Below, piece by piece: positions 50,001 to 61,554 of a stretch of 64,000 bases of DNA. Positions within the stretch are counted from its first letter, which is position 1, and each line of letters starts with the position of its first letter. The notes under the pieces are model-generated. The model saw nothing but the letters and a program-made list of their open reading frames with translations. It did not search any database and was not told where the DNA came from. Origin of the DNA: Myrica gale (Eukaryota > Streptophyta > Magnoliopsida > Fagales > Myricaceae); assembly GCA_963930655.1 (NCBI GenBank), contig OZ005609.1, forward strand, positions 23,137,001 to 23,201,000. The letters run 5' to 3'. The position numbers and the translations under genes are program-made.

Positions 50001-50450
50001 GCCGAAACAATTATGCATGGTCAACATTGCAATATCTTCTTACTTATCAAAAAAAAAACATTGCAATATCTTCTGTTTGATTCTTCTCATATTTGAGGCT
50101 GCTACAATTATCGTGTGTTTATACTTTTTTCAGTCATTCCCTTACTACCATGTGCGTGGAAAAGCTCAAACTGCGCTTATTCTTTTGATTCAGGCAACAA
50201 TACCTTCAAGGACATTGCAAGAAGCTCCACACACACTATATTAGCTGCATGTGGCCTCGAGCACAGGAGGAGCGAAGTTCATTACCCTGTTCCTCTACCA
50301 TCAGTCTGTTCCCACATTGAATTAATGGCAGGCGGACAGACAAGTCTGATGAGAGGTTGCTGCTCTTCTTGTTTCGATTCTTTTGTAGGGGAAGTAGTGA
50401 AGACGGTCATGGACACAAGATTGCCAACATGGTTGAGTTTAGGCCTTTAG
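47073..50450 (+). CDS. Nuclear RING + PHD finger protein with acidic/basic repeats
   Basis: Exons 47073-48818, 48914-49874 and 50194-50450 (GT-AG) join into 987 aa. The start is the ATG immediately after the acceptor at 47072. Residues about 70-310 are four near-identical copies of a unit of 56-62 aa: a Glu run, VRKIVRSKVSSNAQKG, KTARKRRRVTYGEE (nuclear-signal-like) and DEDFEVDEE. A basic region follows (KGKRKSKILRKAFRKKRRK). The C3HC4 RING covers about residues 510-551 (CGIC, CCSHYFCFAC, CPLC), suggesting E3 ubiquitin ligase activity. The PHD finger covers about 603-646 (CTEC, LCDLCDSPAHTYC, WYCDGC), a histone-tail reader fold. The remainder is Ser-rich. RING followed by PHD matches the plant PHRF1-like group (I recall At3g05670 as a relative). 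A chromatin-linked ubiquitin ligase is inferred, not shown. The gene appears intact. Confidence 0.9.
47292..48000 (+). repeat. In-frame minisatellite, four units of 168-186 bp
   Basis: Units start at 47292, 47475, 47661 and 47829 (GTGAGAAAGATTG), so the spacings are 183, 186 and 168 bases, all multiples of three. They differ mainly in the number of GAG codons; the last copy has two further substitutions (GAAGACGTGG and GATTATGAAG). All lie inside exon 1 of the RING/PHD gene. Confidence 0.97.
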
Positions 50451-51677
50451 GGATGAATACAGCCAGCATGTCTTGTTGCATGCCCTTTTTTGTTAGGAAT
50501 TAGACAAGAAGCTGTGCTTAACGTGTTTATAGTGATAATTATTCCCTGACATTGAACATAACAGACTATTCTTACTGGATCCATTTTTTCAGATAATATT
50601 CAGGTAGAAATTCAATTTTCCATTACTTCAGGCAGTGTTTGTTCCACTAATTTGTTATTCTCAAGGGGAAACCATAGTGGACGCCCCCTTTAAATCATTG
50701 GTTTTGCCTTTGGCACACTCTTATGCCACTGCTTTAAATCGTTGGTTGTCTTCCGCACTCGTTTAATCTTGCAGACAATTTCTTCTTCTTTCCTTTTCTC
50801 TTTTGGGTAAGTTGGAGATCATTTCAGTAAAAGGTGAATTCGTTAATGGTTCTATTAGCACAGATAATTTTGGTAGAGACGACAGTTATTAGAAACTATG
50901 CTGCTTATCATGACTTTTCTGGAGCTCATATTCATACGATTAACACCCACCTTGAATTTGAAGGGGAGGGTGGTGGAAAGCTGCATAAAAAGCTATAATT
51001 ATTCAATTTCAACCACTTCCAAGACCCCGACAGCATAATTTCGCTAACTCCTTATCCAATTCATCGATGCAGCCATGTGTGCCCACACACTAACACTAAC
51101 AGATTTTACTAAGGCCAATGAAAAAGCCTAAATGGACCCGAAGGCATAACAATATGCCGAATCCAAAGATTCATAAATCAATCTGGCCACAAGGACTAAA
51201 ACAACCACAAACTGATCACAAAGATTGTGACACAATACAAACACAAACCGACTTCAAGAATAAGAACACAGTACAACCATAAATCGATCACGAGTGTTAG
51301 GACACAACACAACAACCGCTCACATTTTACTAGTCTCTTCCATGAGTTTTGCACAAATGTAAATGCCATTTACTAGTCTCTTCCATGAGTTAGGCCTCAG
51401 ATTGTATTGAGCCGCTCCTGAAGACAGCCTACTTTTGCATTTATCCCAAAATTAAAAGATGATATAGAAATGTTCAGCCCTACTAGCAACTAAAGTTCAC
51501 ATGCGACACAAATTATGTCAAGATACTGTACTGTACATGCAACTGTACCAACTGTCTCATTGGTTGAGACCGGTACATCCATACTATATCCTCCTTGAGC
51601 CCGCGTACCAACAGCGCCAAACCGTTTACCGACTGCCCTCGTAATTCTGCACCCACTTAAGAACGTGTCTCCGCCGG
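50451..51677. other. Spacer between the RING/PHD and SNARE genes
   Basis: Includes the 3' UTR of the RING/PHD gene. A direct repeat TTTACTAGTCTCTTCCATGA occurs at 51327-51346 and again at 51369-51388. No gene was seen. Confidence 0.5.
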
Positions 51678-51678
51678 T

Positions 51679-51739
51679 CACGTGACGTCCGGTCCGTACA
51701 AACGCCTCCGCTTCTCAACTCCTCATCCCAGCTCACGTG
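51679..51739 (+). promoter_or_regulatory. Paired CACGTGAC G-boxes upstream of SYP41
   Basis: CACGTG at 51679-51684 and 51734-51739, both extended to TCACGTGAC, lie 145-205 bases before the start codon. bZIP and bHLH factors bind this core. The function here is inferred. Confidence 0.5.
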
Positions 51740-51883
51740 ACTTGCCATTCCCTCTTTCTCCAGTTTGCGATCACGTTCTCTGGCTTTCCTTCACCTTCTC
51801 GCTTCTCCATGACCAAACCACCGTTCCTTTTGGCTTCCTCAGATCTGCGCCTTTGATTTTCGGATCTGAAGTCTGAACTTTCA

Positions 51884-54800
51884 ATGGCGATGAGGAACCG
51901 GACTCTGATTTTCAGAAGGTACAGGGATGCGTTGAAGAGCGTCAGGGTTCCGGCGAGCTCTCCGTCGCCTTCGACAAGCTCCGGCGGCGGTCCGGTGATC
52001 GAGTTGGTCAACACCTCGCTTCTCAATCCGAATCGGTCCTATACTCCACTCAGCACCGAGGATCCGGGTAATTCAAGGTCTCTCTTCATCTCTCTCTCCA
52101 TTTGGACGCTGAGAAAATATTGGAATTTGGCGAAGTAAAGAAATCAAAGTACTCAGTCTTTTTCTTTCTCCCATTTTCTAGACAATGAGGGAACGAAGAT
52201 CTTATTCATGGGAGATCAATATTATATCTAGCCAGAGTAATTGAGCTGAGTGTCACGTAAATTTAAAAGCAGGATATATAGAATTTGAAATATGTAAATT
52301 ATTTTACGTTTTTTCGTTAACATAGTTGCCCAAGTTATCTGAGGGAATTTGATCTATGTTCGATATAAATAGTCGAAAAATTATACGAATATATACAACT
52401 AGAATTGCAATCATAGAGTATCATTTCAGATATTTTGGGGATATAAGGCTTGTTAGGAGTCTATTGTTTGGGATTGCTGTAGTTGCTGCGATGCTATATA
52501 TAACTTCATGTATCTCTGTATACAAATTTAGTAAATGGCAGTTGGGACAAAAATAATGACAAGGAAAAAAAAGGATGAAAGGATGATTGCTAGCCTTGAT
52601 GCCAGCAACAGTAGGCTGTCTTCAGGAGCGGCTCAATACAATCTGAGGCCTAAGGGGAAGTTTAGAATGTGGCTTTTTATTCAAATTTAAGAAAGTTGTA
52701 GAATAAATTCTAGAATAAAGGTCAAATATTTAAGGATTTCTTATAAATCATTTTTGTTACTTTCTAAATTCTAAAATGACCTATTTAAAATATTGTTTGG
52801 AACTTTTTATAGGGGTTCAAATGTCATTTCTTTTGACCGGGGCTTTCTTTTGTTTTAGTTTACGCAAGTGATTTACATTATTTCCTTTGTCATATAACTC
52901 TTTTTACTTTAGGACTGCAACATATTCTGCAAAAAATCCGTCATGAATTATTTGAATTGGTGGCATTTTGAATTTTTCTACCAATCTTTTTTTTAATTCT
53001 TTTTAATCTTTTTTTTAAGTGTGCAATGATAAAATTTCTTGTGGGTCCTCATTGGCTCCCAGCTCTTATGCAGCAGCCTATGCAGCCTCAGCCATCCCTG
53101 GCTGAGTTTAGACAAAGATGAGTGACGAGTGGGTGAGAACCTGTTTTCTTTGGGGACAACTGTAACTATCGAGAGTTTCAACAGCATGTTGTATTGAAAC
53201 AATTTTAGAAAGGCCTGGATTTTGCGGGGAAAGTTGGAAGTTTCGAGTTCCATGAAGATTATTGTCATGGGGAAGAATGGTTTGGAGTTTTTCCACATTG
53301 GTTTCAATCCAATATACTATGTGATGAGACCTTGTTTGTTGGGGTTATCAAAGATTTTTGGTTGATTCTGTAGGAGATCCAAATGCATTAAGCTCGTCTC
53401 TAAATTTTTTGGCAGAAGAGATAGACCTTATTCATCAACTGTAACTATTGAGAGTTTCAACATGTTGTATTGAAACAATTTTAGAAAGGCCTGGATTTTG
53501 CTGGGAAAGTTGCAAGTTTTGAGGTCCAGGAAGATTATTGTCATGTGGAAGATGGTTTGGAGTTTTTCCACATTGGTTTCAGTCCAATATACTATGTGAT
53601 GAGACCTTGTTTGTTGGGGTTATAAAAGATTTTTGGTGGATTCTGTAGGAGATGCAAGTGCATTAAGCTCGTCTCTAAATTTTTTGGCAGAAGAGATAGA
53701 CCTGATTCATCAAGTATTGGAGCATGGATACGAGAAATGAAAGACCAAGGGGATTTTGTTGAAGAATCTAAAGGCTTTCTAATGTAGTATGAATAGTTAA
53801 CGAGACTGCAACCATAGGTTTCTGTTTCTCTTTTCTTCTTATATGGCCTTTTCTTTCTCTCAAAGCTTTTAGTACTTCACATTTTCCCCTTTTTGGCGTC
53901 CAAAGGTGCATCACACTTCACTATAAAGCGTATGATACATAAAAATCTCTTTTGGGTGCAGCAAGGGTGCATCTAGTATGGGTCTACCTCCAGCTTGGGT
54001 GGATGTTTCTGAAGAAATAGCAGCACATGTCCAGCGTGCACGAACTACAATGGCTGAGTTAGCCAAGGCTCATGCAAAGGCTTTAATGCCTTCATTTGGA
54101 GATGGTAAAGAAGATCAACATTTGATTGAGTCTCTTACACAAGAGATAACTGGTCTGATAAAGAGATCAGAGAGGAAACTACAAATACTTTCAGCTGCTG
54201 GGCCTTCTGAGGATTCAAATGTTAGAAAGAATGTGCAGGTATGACCTGCAGAGTAGTGTTTTACTTATGATTGCTTGCATATCAAAGCAATTTAGAATCC
54301 ATGGGTTTCAGTTTCAAATTAGATTGCCTGTGAACTCAAAGATTCGGGAATCATTGATAAATTCACTGTCACATCTGTCTCTCTCTCATGTCCTCCATGT
54401 GTTTCAAGATCGGTTTATCTCAAGGCTGATATTCCTGACAATTTTCAACTCTTTGGTTTCTTTTAATATTGAGGGTCTTTAGTATCTTAGATTCTTCAAA
54501 GTCTCATGTTAATGTTGCAACCTTGAATGGTTAAGGCAAACATGCATTAGATTCCAATCATTCACTGCAGGGTTATGGGCATCTGTTCTTTTTTTCCCTG
54601 CTTCCCTGATCACGGTGGGAAAATAGCTAGAGTGCCATCTTTTGAACTCTTTCTGAAATCCAGCCATGCAGAGGCAGACAGAAGAGAGGAAGCGGGGGGA
54701 GGGTGGGGGGGGGGGGGTTGACAGAGATTCGCGCACACACTCACACACACACACACACATATAGGCATGCATGCATGTACGTGTATCGGCTTATATAGTC

Positions 54801-56092
54801 TCAAATGGTTGGTTATTCTGGTGAACTATGCTGATTTTTATGGTTTTCTTGGCAGCGCTCTCTTGCCACTGACCTTCAGAAACTTTCAATGGAGCTTCGC
54901 AAGAAACAGTCAACCTATTTGAATCGCCTCAGGCAGCAAAAAGAGGTTCAGAGCAAATTTTCCATTTCTACTATTCCATGGGCATACCTATAATTAAAAA
55001 AAAAAAACTATTCCATGGGCACAGATTAACTTTTAACAGTATAGCCAATTGGCAATTTAAAAGTGGTGCAATTCATTGCCTCATTTATTGGAACTTGGAA
55101 GTGTGCTGCCGCATGCATTCTATGTACTGAGTTGAACTGCATGATTTGATGTTGCTACTTTCTTTTGATAATATCTGGAACCAATCTCTTTTATTTTTCA
55201 TCGTTGCAAGCATACTGAATATCCTCTAGAGTATACTTTTAAATTTTCCTCTCATATTAATGTTTTATGTAGGGGCAAGATGGGGTTGATTTAGAGATGA
55301 ATCTGAATGGAAGTAGATCTAAAATGGAAGACGATGATTTGGACGACATGGTATGGGTTCCTATATGATATGCATACTTTGCTGTGGAAAATAAGCTCTT
55401 GAAAAAACACCTTTCGTCATAGTCAGTTGAGGTTGTTGTGAATTCTCGCTTCAGATGAATACTGATGGAGCATTTATTTGGTAGGTTTTTAGTGAGCATC
55501 AGATGGCCAAGCTCAGAAAGAGTGAGGCGTTTACAGCAGAAAGAGAAAGAGAAATCCAACAGGCAAGTGAAAGCTCTTTGTGCACTGCCCCCAAACCAAC
55601 TTCACACTGACCTGACGGAAATTCCTATTCAAATATAACTTTTTCCTCATTTTTTTGTATATTTTTGTGCAGGTTGTAGAATCCGTAAATGAGCTTGCTC
55701 AGATTATGAAGGATTTGTCAGTTCTTGTTATTGACCAGGTTGAGAGATGCCTTTCTCTATAGTGGTCTACAACTTTCTCTCAGATTGACTCATTAATTTA
55801 GCTTCTCTGTCCAAACAGGGCACCATTATTGACAGAATAGACTACAACATTCAGAATGTGGCAACCACTGTGGAGGAGGGCCTAAAGCAGCTGCATAAGG
55901 TGCTCTTTTCCTTTCTCATTTTTCACTTCAATCCCTCTCTAGTTTTGTATTGCAATTTCATTTTAGGTACATTGTACTTTGCAGGCAGAGAGAACACAGA
56001 AGCAGGGGGGAATGGTGAGGTGTGCTACAGTGCTCATCATCATGTGTTTTATCATGTTGATTCTGCTAATCCTAAAGGACATATTCTTGTAA
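51884..56092 (+). CDS. SYP41: Qa-SNARE of the trans-Golgi network (SYP4 group)
   Basis: A syntaxin of the Tlg2/syntaxin-16 type that mediates membrane fusion at the trans-Golgi network. Exons 51884-52077, 53962-54238, 54856-54945, 55273-55350, 55485-55562, 55673-55738, 55819-55899 and 55985-56092 join into 323 aa, about the length I recall for Arabidopsis SYP41. The N-terminus (MAMRNRTLIFRRYRDALKSV) and STEDPG, GLPPAWVDVSEEIAA and MPSFGDGKEDQH are family signatures. The Habc region is followed by the SNARE motif (EREIQQVVESVNELAQIMKD to GLKQLHKAERTQ) with the zero-layer Gln in VIDQGTIIDR, and a C-terminal membrane anchor (VLIIMCFIMLILLILKDIFL). The intron after exon 5 begins with GC, not GT. 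Intron 1 (1.9 kb) contains a tandem duplication. The gene appears intact. Confidence 0.94.
53158..53715. repeat. Tandem duplication of about 279 bp in SYP41 intron 1
   Basis: AACTGTAACTAT at 53158 and at 53437 start two copies of a block carrying GTTGTATTGAAACAATTTTAG and CCAATATACTATGTGATGAG-type strings. The second copy ends near 53715. The copies differ by several substitutions and small gaps, so the event is older than the 12931 duplication. No coding function was recognised. Confidence 0.9.
54692..54761. repeat. G-rich run and (AC)n microsatellite in SYP41 intron 2
   Basis: Runs of 6, 3 and 13 G within 54694-54717 could form a G-quadruplex on the transcribed RNA. An AC repeat follows at about 54735-54759. 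Confidence 0.8.
55563..55672 (+). other. GC-AG intron of SYP41
   Basis: The donor reads CAG/GCAAGT and the acceptor TGTGCAG. Only this choice keeps the conserved EREIQQ-VVESVN junction. The otherwise perfect donor match is typical of GC-AG introns. Confidence 0.9.
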
Positions 56093-57039
56093 TCTTTGGT
56101 CACTGTAACCTTTGGATTGTGCTTACATTCACATTCTGACCCTCCCCTGAGATTTTTAATACGCTCAGACATGATGATATGCCGTGCCTAGCAGAAGATC
56201 ATGCGAGTTTTGAACTTCCCTAGCATAGACTACCCTTTTTTTTAATGTTTTCTTATTATTTACCCAGGTTCTTGGGGAGCGGAAAAGTAGAGTTGTTTTG
56301 TTTATCATTTGGGGTGGGTTTGGAATGTATAGACCTTGCTGGAAAATTGTCCAATTGGAAGGATGTTTCGATTGTCCACCTCCTTGATCACTTTGAATAG
56401 TCGGGGAGGGGTGGATCTTTTCCTCGTGGTGGTTCTCTCTACAGGGAGACGAGGCTGTTCTTATTTGTTTGTATTCATTTTGTCTCATTTAATAAAGTAG
56501 AATATATCCCTTTAATACATCAACTTTTGGTGCGAAATGATACTTTTTGGAGCCGCTTTGTATGACAATTCCGAAGATTTGCTTCCACTATCAAATTTTC
56601 AATTCGAAGTTCAGCAACAACAAAAAAAATAAATAAATTTGAAGTTCACAAATTCGAAGAAGAATTTGTGAGAGCATGTGTCAATCTCAGGTCCGTTACC
56701 TGATCTATCTGTTTGTAGGCAAAAGGTTTCGAATATAAAGTATCTAAAAGCTTAGAGATTTGTATCAGGAAGTGGTTGTTTACGGGGTTGTGTGCTCAAG
56801 CAATTCATGTAGCGTGTGACGGCTAGAGTTGATGCTGAATTCACCTTCAGAAAATCTCATATTTGAAAGCAAAAAATCACAAGAATAGAATGTTGAATTG
56901 GAATAACCTTTCTTTCAATTTTATTAAAGGAAATTGGTAATTTCAGTGAACTCAATTTGAAAAGTAAGGTCGTTCATAGAAACAGAAAGAAAAATAAGAA
57001 AAAATCACTTTGCACTACTGATTCTAAGTTAATTTTATT
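56093..57039. other. 3' flank of SYP41
   Basis: Probable 3' UTR followed by AT-rich sequence. No gene was seen. Confidence 0.5.
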
Positions 57040-57280
57040 TTTGAAATCCGAACTCCTTACATTAAACCTTTGAACTATCAAATTCATCAATATTACCCTC
57101 AAATAAAATCTTACTGTCAAAATCATGCCACGGGATCATGTGACATCATTTTGATGGTAGGATCTTATTTGAAAGTATACATCGAAAAAAATTTGGTAAT
57201 TTAAGAGCTAAATGTAAAGAACAATTTGAATCCCCAAAGTGATGTTGACCTCATAGTTCAAGGGTGAAAAATGACGTTTC
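57040..57280. mobile_element. Fold-back element 4
   Basis: Partly inverted arms (left CAAATAAAATCTTACTGTCA, right TGATGGTAGGATCTTATTTG) around a short loop near 57125-57145. Borders are approximate. It has the same style as fold-back elements 1-3. Confidence 0.55.
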
Positions 57281-57344
57281 CCCAAGATACCCAAAAAAAT
57301 AAAACAAAAAAAGTTTACCCGAGAAAAATGCTCTGGAAATTCTA

Positions 57345-57572
57345 CGATTGTGAAGGTACTTTTTTTTATGACGAGGAAATTCTCTAAAGTCGGACCCTTT
57401 TGGCTCAACCCTGAAGTACAAACCCCGGCCCCCTGGACCGACCCCACAACTCAGGGAGCAGGTAAGTCAAGAGCGATAATGAGGTGTTGGAGCTCGAACT
57501 TGGGAAATGTTAGAACCCAAGCCGAAGTCTTACCACCACACCAAACCCTTGGAAGTGATTGTAAAGGTACTT
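57345..57572 (-). mobile_element. tRNA-derived SINE, copy 2
   Basis: The reverse complement of the SINE at 21388, with GGTTTGGTGTGGTGGTAAGA, box B-like AAGTTCGAGCTCC and a T-run (the poly(A) tail) at 57360-57367. The direct repeats GATTGTGAAGGTACTT (57345-57360) and GATTGTAAAGGTACTT (57557-57572) are a 16-bp target duplication with one mismatch. Confidence 0.85.
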
Positions 57573-57639
57573 GTTATGATAAAAAAAAAAGAAAAAAAGT
57601 GAAGGTACTTGTTATGGCGACTCTCCTATTAGGACGCAA

Positions 57640-57712
57640 GTGGAAATACCATTTTTGGTTAGAGCACCCGTTTAGTAAGCGGGAGGTCTTGAGTTCGACT
57701 CTCAACGAAAGC
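57640..57712 (+). pseudogene. tRNA-Thr (AGT) relic
   Basis: From GGTTAGAGC onward the sequence is a normal plant nuclear tRNA-Thr: anticodon stem CCCGT/GCGGG with loop TTAGTAA (anticodon AGT), variable AGGTC, T arm GAGTTCGACTC and the acceptor 3' strand CGAAAGCA. The 5' acceptor strand and first half of the D arm (57640-57656) do not pair with it. It is therefore a damaged tRNA gene or the head of a tRNA-derived SINE, with no intact cloverleaf. Confidence 0.7.
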
Positions 57713-58405
57713 ATAATTTTCATTTTCGGGTTCGTACCCTGCCGCATGTCAACATCTACAATTGCTAATCCGGTATGCCCGCAGTTAGGAGGTTTCCCCT
57801 TCCACTGTGAAAGCCTCTAAGGTTTATCATCACAGAATAGGCCACCACGGTTCCAAGAACTTAAGCACGGGAACTTATTACGGCCGAGTTACTTGAACAT
57901 AGTTCATGTCATTTGTTGTAACGAGTAACCTACATTTTCTAAAGTAATCATGTCTGTCACTTTCCCCTCCAAAACTCGAGCTGCAACTTTTTTAGGCATT
58001 CATCCTTCTTGATGTTATCTTTTGTTAGTTGAATGGTATCATTTGCTTAGGAACAAAAACTGCAGAATCCAGTAGAGGAAAAAAGAAATGGCTATTACAA
58101 GTTTGAACCCCCAAACTACACTTCTTAACCAAAATGAGTATGAGAGACTGATTGAATGAGTAATGACGGATCTTATTGAGATGAATTGAGTTAAAATTAA
58201 AAAATATGATGGTGTCTTTCCTCAAATGACAGATCTTATCGCTTGCATACCACCACCCCAGGGGAGTCGCCAACAGAGTCACCATGCCAATGAATTTCAA
58301 AACTCCTGCACTGGTAATCTCTTCCACGCAAACCCCATATTGTCGGACCAATCAGTTATCGGTTGCAGTAAATAGTTAGTACAGAAGCAAGAGCATGGCT
58401 GGAAA
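57713..58405. other. Spacer downstream of the exonuclease locus
   Basis: No gene was recognised. The last part is the probable 3' flank of the minus-strand exonuclease relic. Confidence 0.45.
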
Positions 58406-61400
58406 CTAACTCGAATTCTTCTTCTCGGGTTTTGTCGTGTTCAAGGCACTGAAAGATCTTTCAACGAGACCAGAGATTGGCAGTTTTAGATCAACAGTCA
58501 ACCTCTGAAGAATCACAGACAAAGTCTGCACGTCTGACATGGCTCTATGAGCTGAACCGACTAATGGAATGTTATAGCGCTCACGAAGGGCTTGCAATGA
58601 AACTCTTGAAGAAACTTTTGAACCTGTAAATAAAATGAATAATCAAGTTTTTAATACTTCCTCAGTGGCATCTGAGGGGACAGACATTCAGACACGATGT
58701 GTCCAGATAGACAAAACAGAAGAGAGACTGACCATTGGACTTCATCACCTCACGTGCCAAAGGAAGTGTATCCACAAACAGCCAATTCGGAGGAATCTCT
58801 GCGCCACAACGTGTGAATTCTCTCAGCAAAAAGGGTACATCAAAACATCGAGCATTGTGAGCTGCCCACAATACGTATCCCCCAGGTTTCTGACGGCTTC
58901 CGACATACTGCAATAAAATTGGGATCAGGTCCTCCATCCTACATAAGATTCATAACAGCACATTAACCAACTTTACCGGTGTGAACTTTACTAACTACCA
59001 TTAAGTAAAGTATAGCCACAAGTTTGATGATGCTCAATCAACTTGTTCAAATAAACGAACAGTTCTCCACTTCACTTGAAATAATTAGATGCCATTAAAG
59101 AACTATGCAAGTCCTTTAGTGACAGAAGATGCCATCTAGCCTACGCGGTTAACCCGCATTGGCGAAAAACCAGAATCCTGAGTTCAGAGCCCATCCTCAA
59201 GATAACTCACTAACATCCAAGCTCAATAAGCTTACAAATAAATTAGGAACATTGAGATCGAGTGGAAAACTTATGGATGTGAAACTGAAAAAAGGGACAA
59301 AGAAAACACAATCAAACATCCATAGTCGATTGACTATTTAAAATTATAACGAACATCTTTTCCTAAGATGAGGGAGGGCGAGAACTAGAGACATTTGTGT
59401 AGAAGCAAAGAATGGCAGGTAATACGTTGACAGACTAGGATTGTGTAGTCTGTTCTACTCCTCTGAGTAATCATCACAGCATTGAAGAACTCACTTTTCC
59501 CTTGTATATTACAACCTAATAAATTGCCCAACTAGTAGTCCCATCAAACACATGACAAATCAAATTAACGAACAATATCCAAATAAGTTGGACAGCTGCA
59601 GATCAACTTTTTACATTTTTGGTGTAGTTGCACATTGGAGCCAATGAGTCTTGAACCTGCATCTTCGCTCTCCAACACTTTTATGGGAAGAAAGAGCCAA
59701 TTGAGTTAGAGTTCATGTAGCTGAACAATTGCATACTTCTCAATATACGAGTGCCTTTTCCTTGGGCTGTTTGTTGTCAGCTGTGATCTTCTTTTCTATC
59801 AAACTATAGTACATTCACAAATTAAGTCGGAAACTGTTACCGATGCAAACCAGTGAACGTAGCTGGACCACAGCTCACAGGCAATCTTCCTCATAATTAG
59901 CAGAAATTTCACAAAACTAGAATATATTATAAATAAACACCTTTGGGGAAGCTTTACCCTTATCAAGATAGACATTTTGAGTTGGGCCATATGTTTACAA
60001 TCTTTTCTCACTAACTTAATGTATGGTCGTTCAACTTTCCTCATCTATAACTACATGTTTTCAACGGTACTTCAACAGTTAGACTATGCTCAATTCGGAT
60101 ATGAGGCATTACCATTTCCCACCCTCTCATCTTCACATCCTTAGGGATGTGGTAGTTTGTCCTCGTTCAACCTCCAATTTATGAAGCATCCAGTGTGATT
60201 ACAGTGTCCTAAATCTCTCCTTTACAATTAATCAGAATGCTCTGGTCATATAGACCAGAATTTATATCTGCATCCCAGTTTCACTGCTATAAAAGCAGGA
60301 TTACAACGGAACTCAAGACGGGTTTTTGTTTTGTTATGTCAGTCGTAACCATAGCGTCCCTCCCATTCTTGGTTCTCGTTTTTATTTTTTGCTTTTTTTT
60401 TTCCTTTTCCACACATATCTTATAGGTATGACATAATTTCAGACTCTTGAATTCGAAAGTATCTTCAACACTCCAACTTACCACCTTAGGATCTGTGTAT
60501 CAATGGGCCACTCCAGGCAGGCACAATTCTAGGCTATATACCTATGCACAAGCAGACACACAAGGGAATGTTCTAACCAAGGTTCTCTCAAGGACATGGA
60601 AGTGTAAGTGAGCAGTCTTGAAGATATATCTTCCCATGAATTTATGTTCACTACATCCATTGAGAAAATGAAAAGAGAAGAGAAAAAGAGGTATGGACTC
60701 TTGACAAAAGAAAATATACCAAGTTTTTAGAAATTTTGTAGAAAGCATATAATACTACAGATTCAGGGATGATATCAAAAAATGGTCCCCGACACAGGTA
60801 AGTGAAGAAAGTTCTCAGACAATTTCAATAAATTATGTATCTGCATATCGCATCACATAGACAAAACTATTTAATTGAGGCTGCATATCAAAAAATGGAA
60901 TCCTTCATTCTATGGGATGATATTTTAACTGACAAAAACCCAAGAAGTTAAAAGGCAATTCAAAAAAGTACCTCGGGACATCAGGACTGTTGACCATGCT
61001 GGTTGTGATGCCATGAATGTGTGAATTTGGAACATAGCGTTGAGGATTTACTAGTGTCTGGAAAGTGCTGTTTTTACCCCCCAGAAGATCTTGAAGTGCA
61101 ATCTCAATGATCCGTTCAGTCTCTCTGCTAAACCCAGTAGTCTCAATATAAAAAACAATAACTGTCAAGAGGCTAGCCAGGTCTTTAATTTGAGCAATCT
61201 TTTGTTAAATTTCACAGTATTGAACCTTTTGGATTTGACTTGTCTCTATTTTATTTACATTGAATGTAGCACTTTTAGGAACCTCTCCATCAAAAATTTC
61301 ATGCTTGAGAATCAGCTTGCTATGCTGGGCAGTTTTGTTTCTTCCCTCTGCGGTAGTGGATACAGGTCTTCTGGTCCATTTCTTATTGTGACCTTTCTGA

Positions 61401-61554
61401 AGCCCATAGATTTTGGATCCAAGCAGCTTAAAGCTACAACTGTTTCCATCTGTCCTACCAAACTGTGGAAGCTTTCCCTCCAAAAATTAGCAAAGGTGGG
61501 AATTCTGCATCTAGGAACTTGAAAGATAGAAAAGCACGTGGAAACTGTCTTCAT
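58406..61554 (-). pseudogene. DPD1: DPD1-like organellar 3'-5' exonuclease, broken
   Basis: The family is a DEDDh exonuclease that degrades plastid and mitochondrial DNA. The locus on the minus strand reads 61554-60972, 58938-58733 and 58623-58406; splice sites are intact and the second intron-exon joins are in frame. Defects: a frameshift in the N-terminal region near 61480 (MKTVSTCFSIFQVPRCRIPT is in one frame, SFKLLGSKIYGLQKGHNKK in another); a TAA where QKIAQIKDLASL should be preceded by a Gln codon (about 61205-61207); and the first catalytic motif reads FYIETTG instead of FDIETTG. Later parts are well kept: STFQTLVNPQRYVPNSHIHG, AHNARCFDVPFL and HRAMSDVQTL, including the last His and Asp. 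The good preservation suggests recent inactivation. If an alternative start downstream of the stop were used, the product would still lack the first Asp. Confidence 0.8.
58939..60971 (-). other. Large intron of the exonuclease relic
   Basis: A 2033-base intron between the two catalytic exons. It carries two weak tRNA-like segments that could be SINE relics (minus strand around 59640-59720; plus strand around 59127-59190), neither with clear borders. No other feature. Confidence 0.5.

Noticed and set aside
59120-59720. Two tRNA-like SINE candidates in the exonuclease intron
   Set aside because: Box A and B resemblance is weak, and no tails or duplications are visible.
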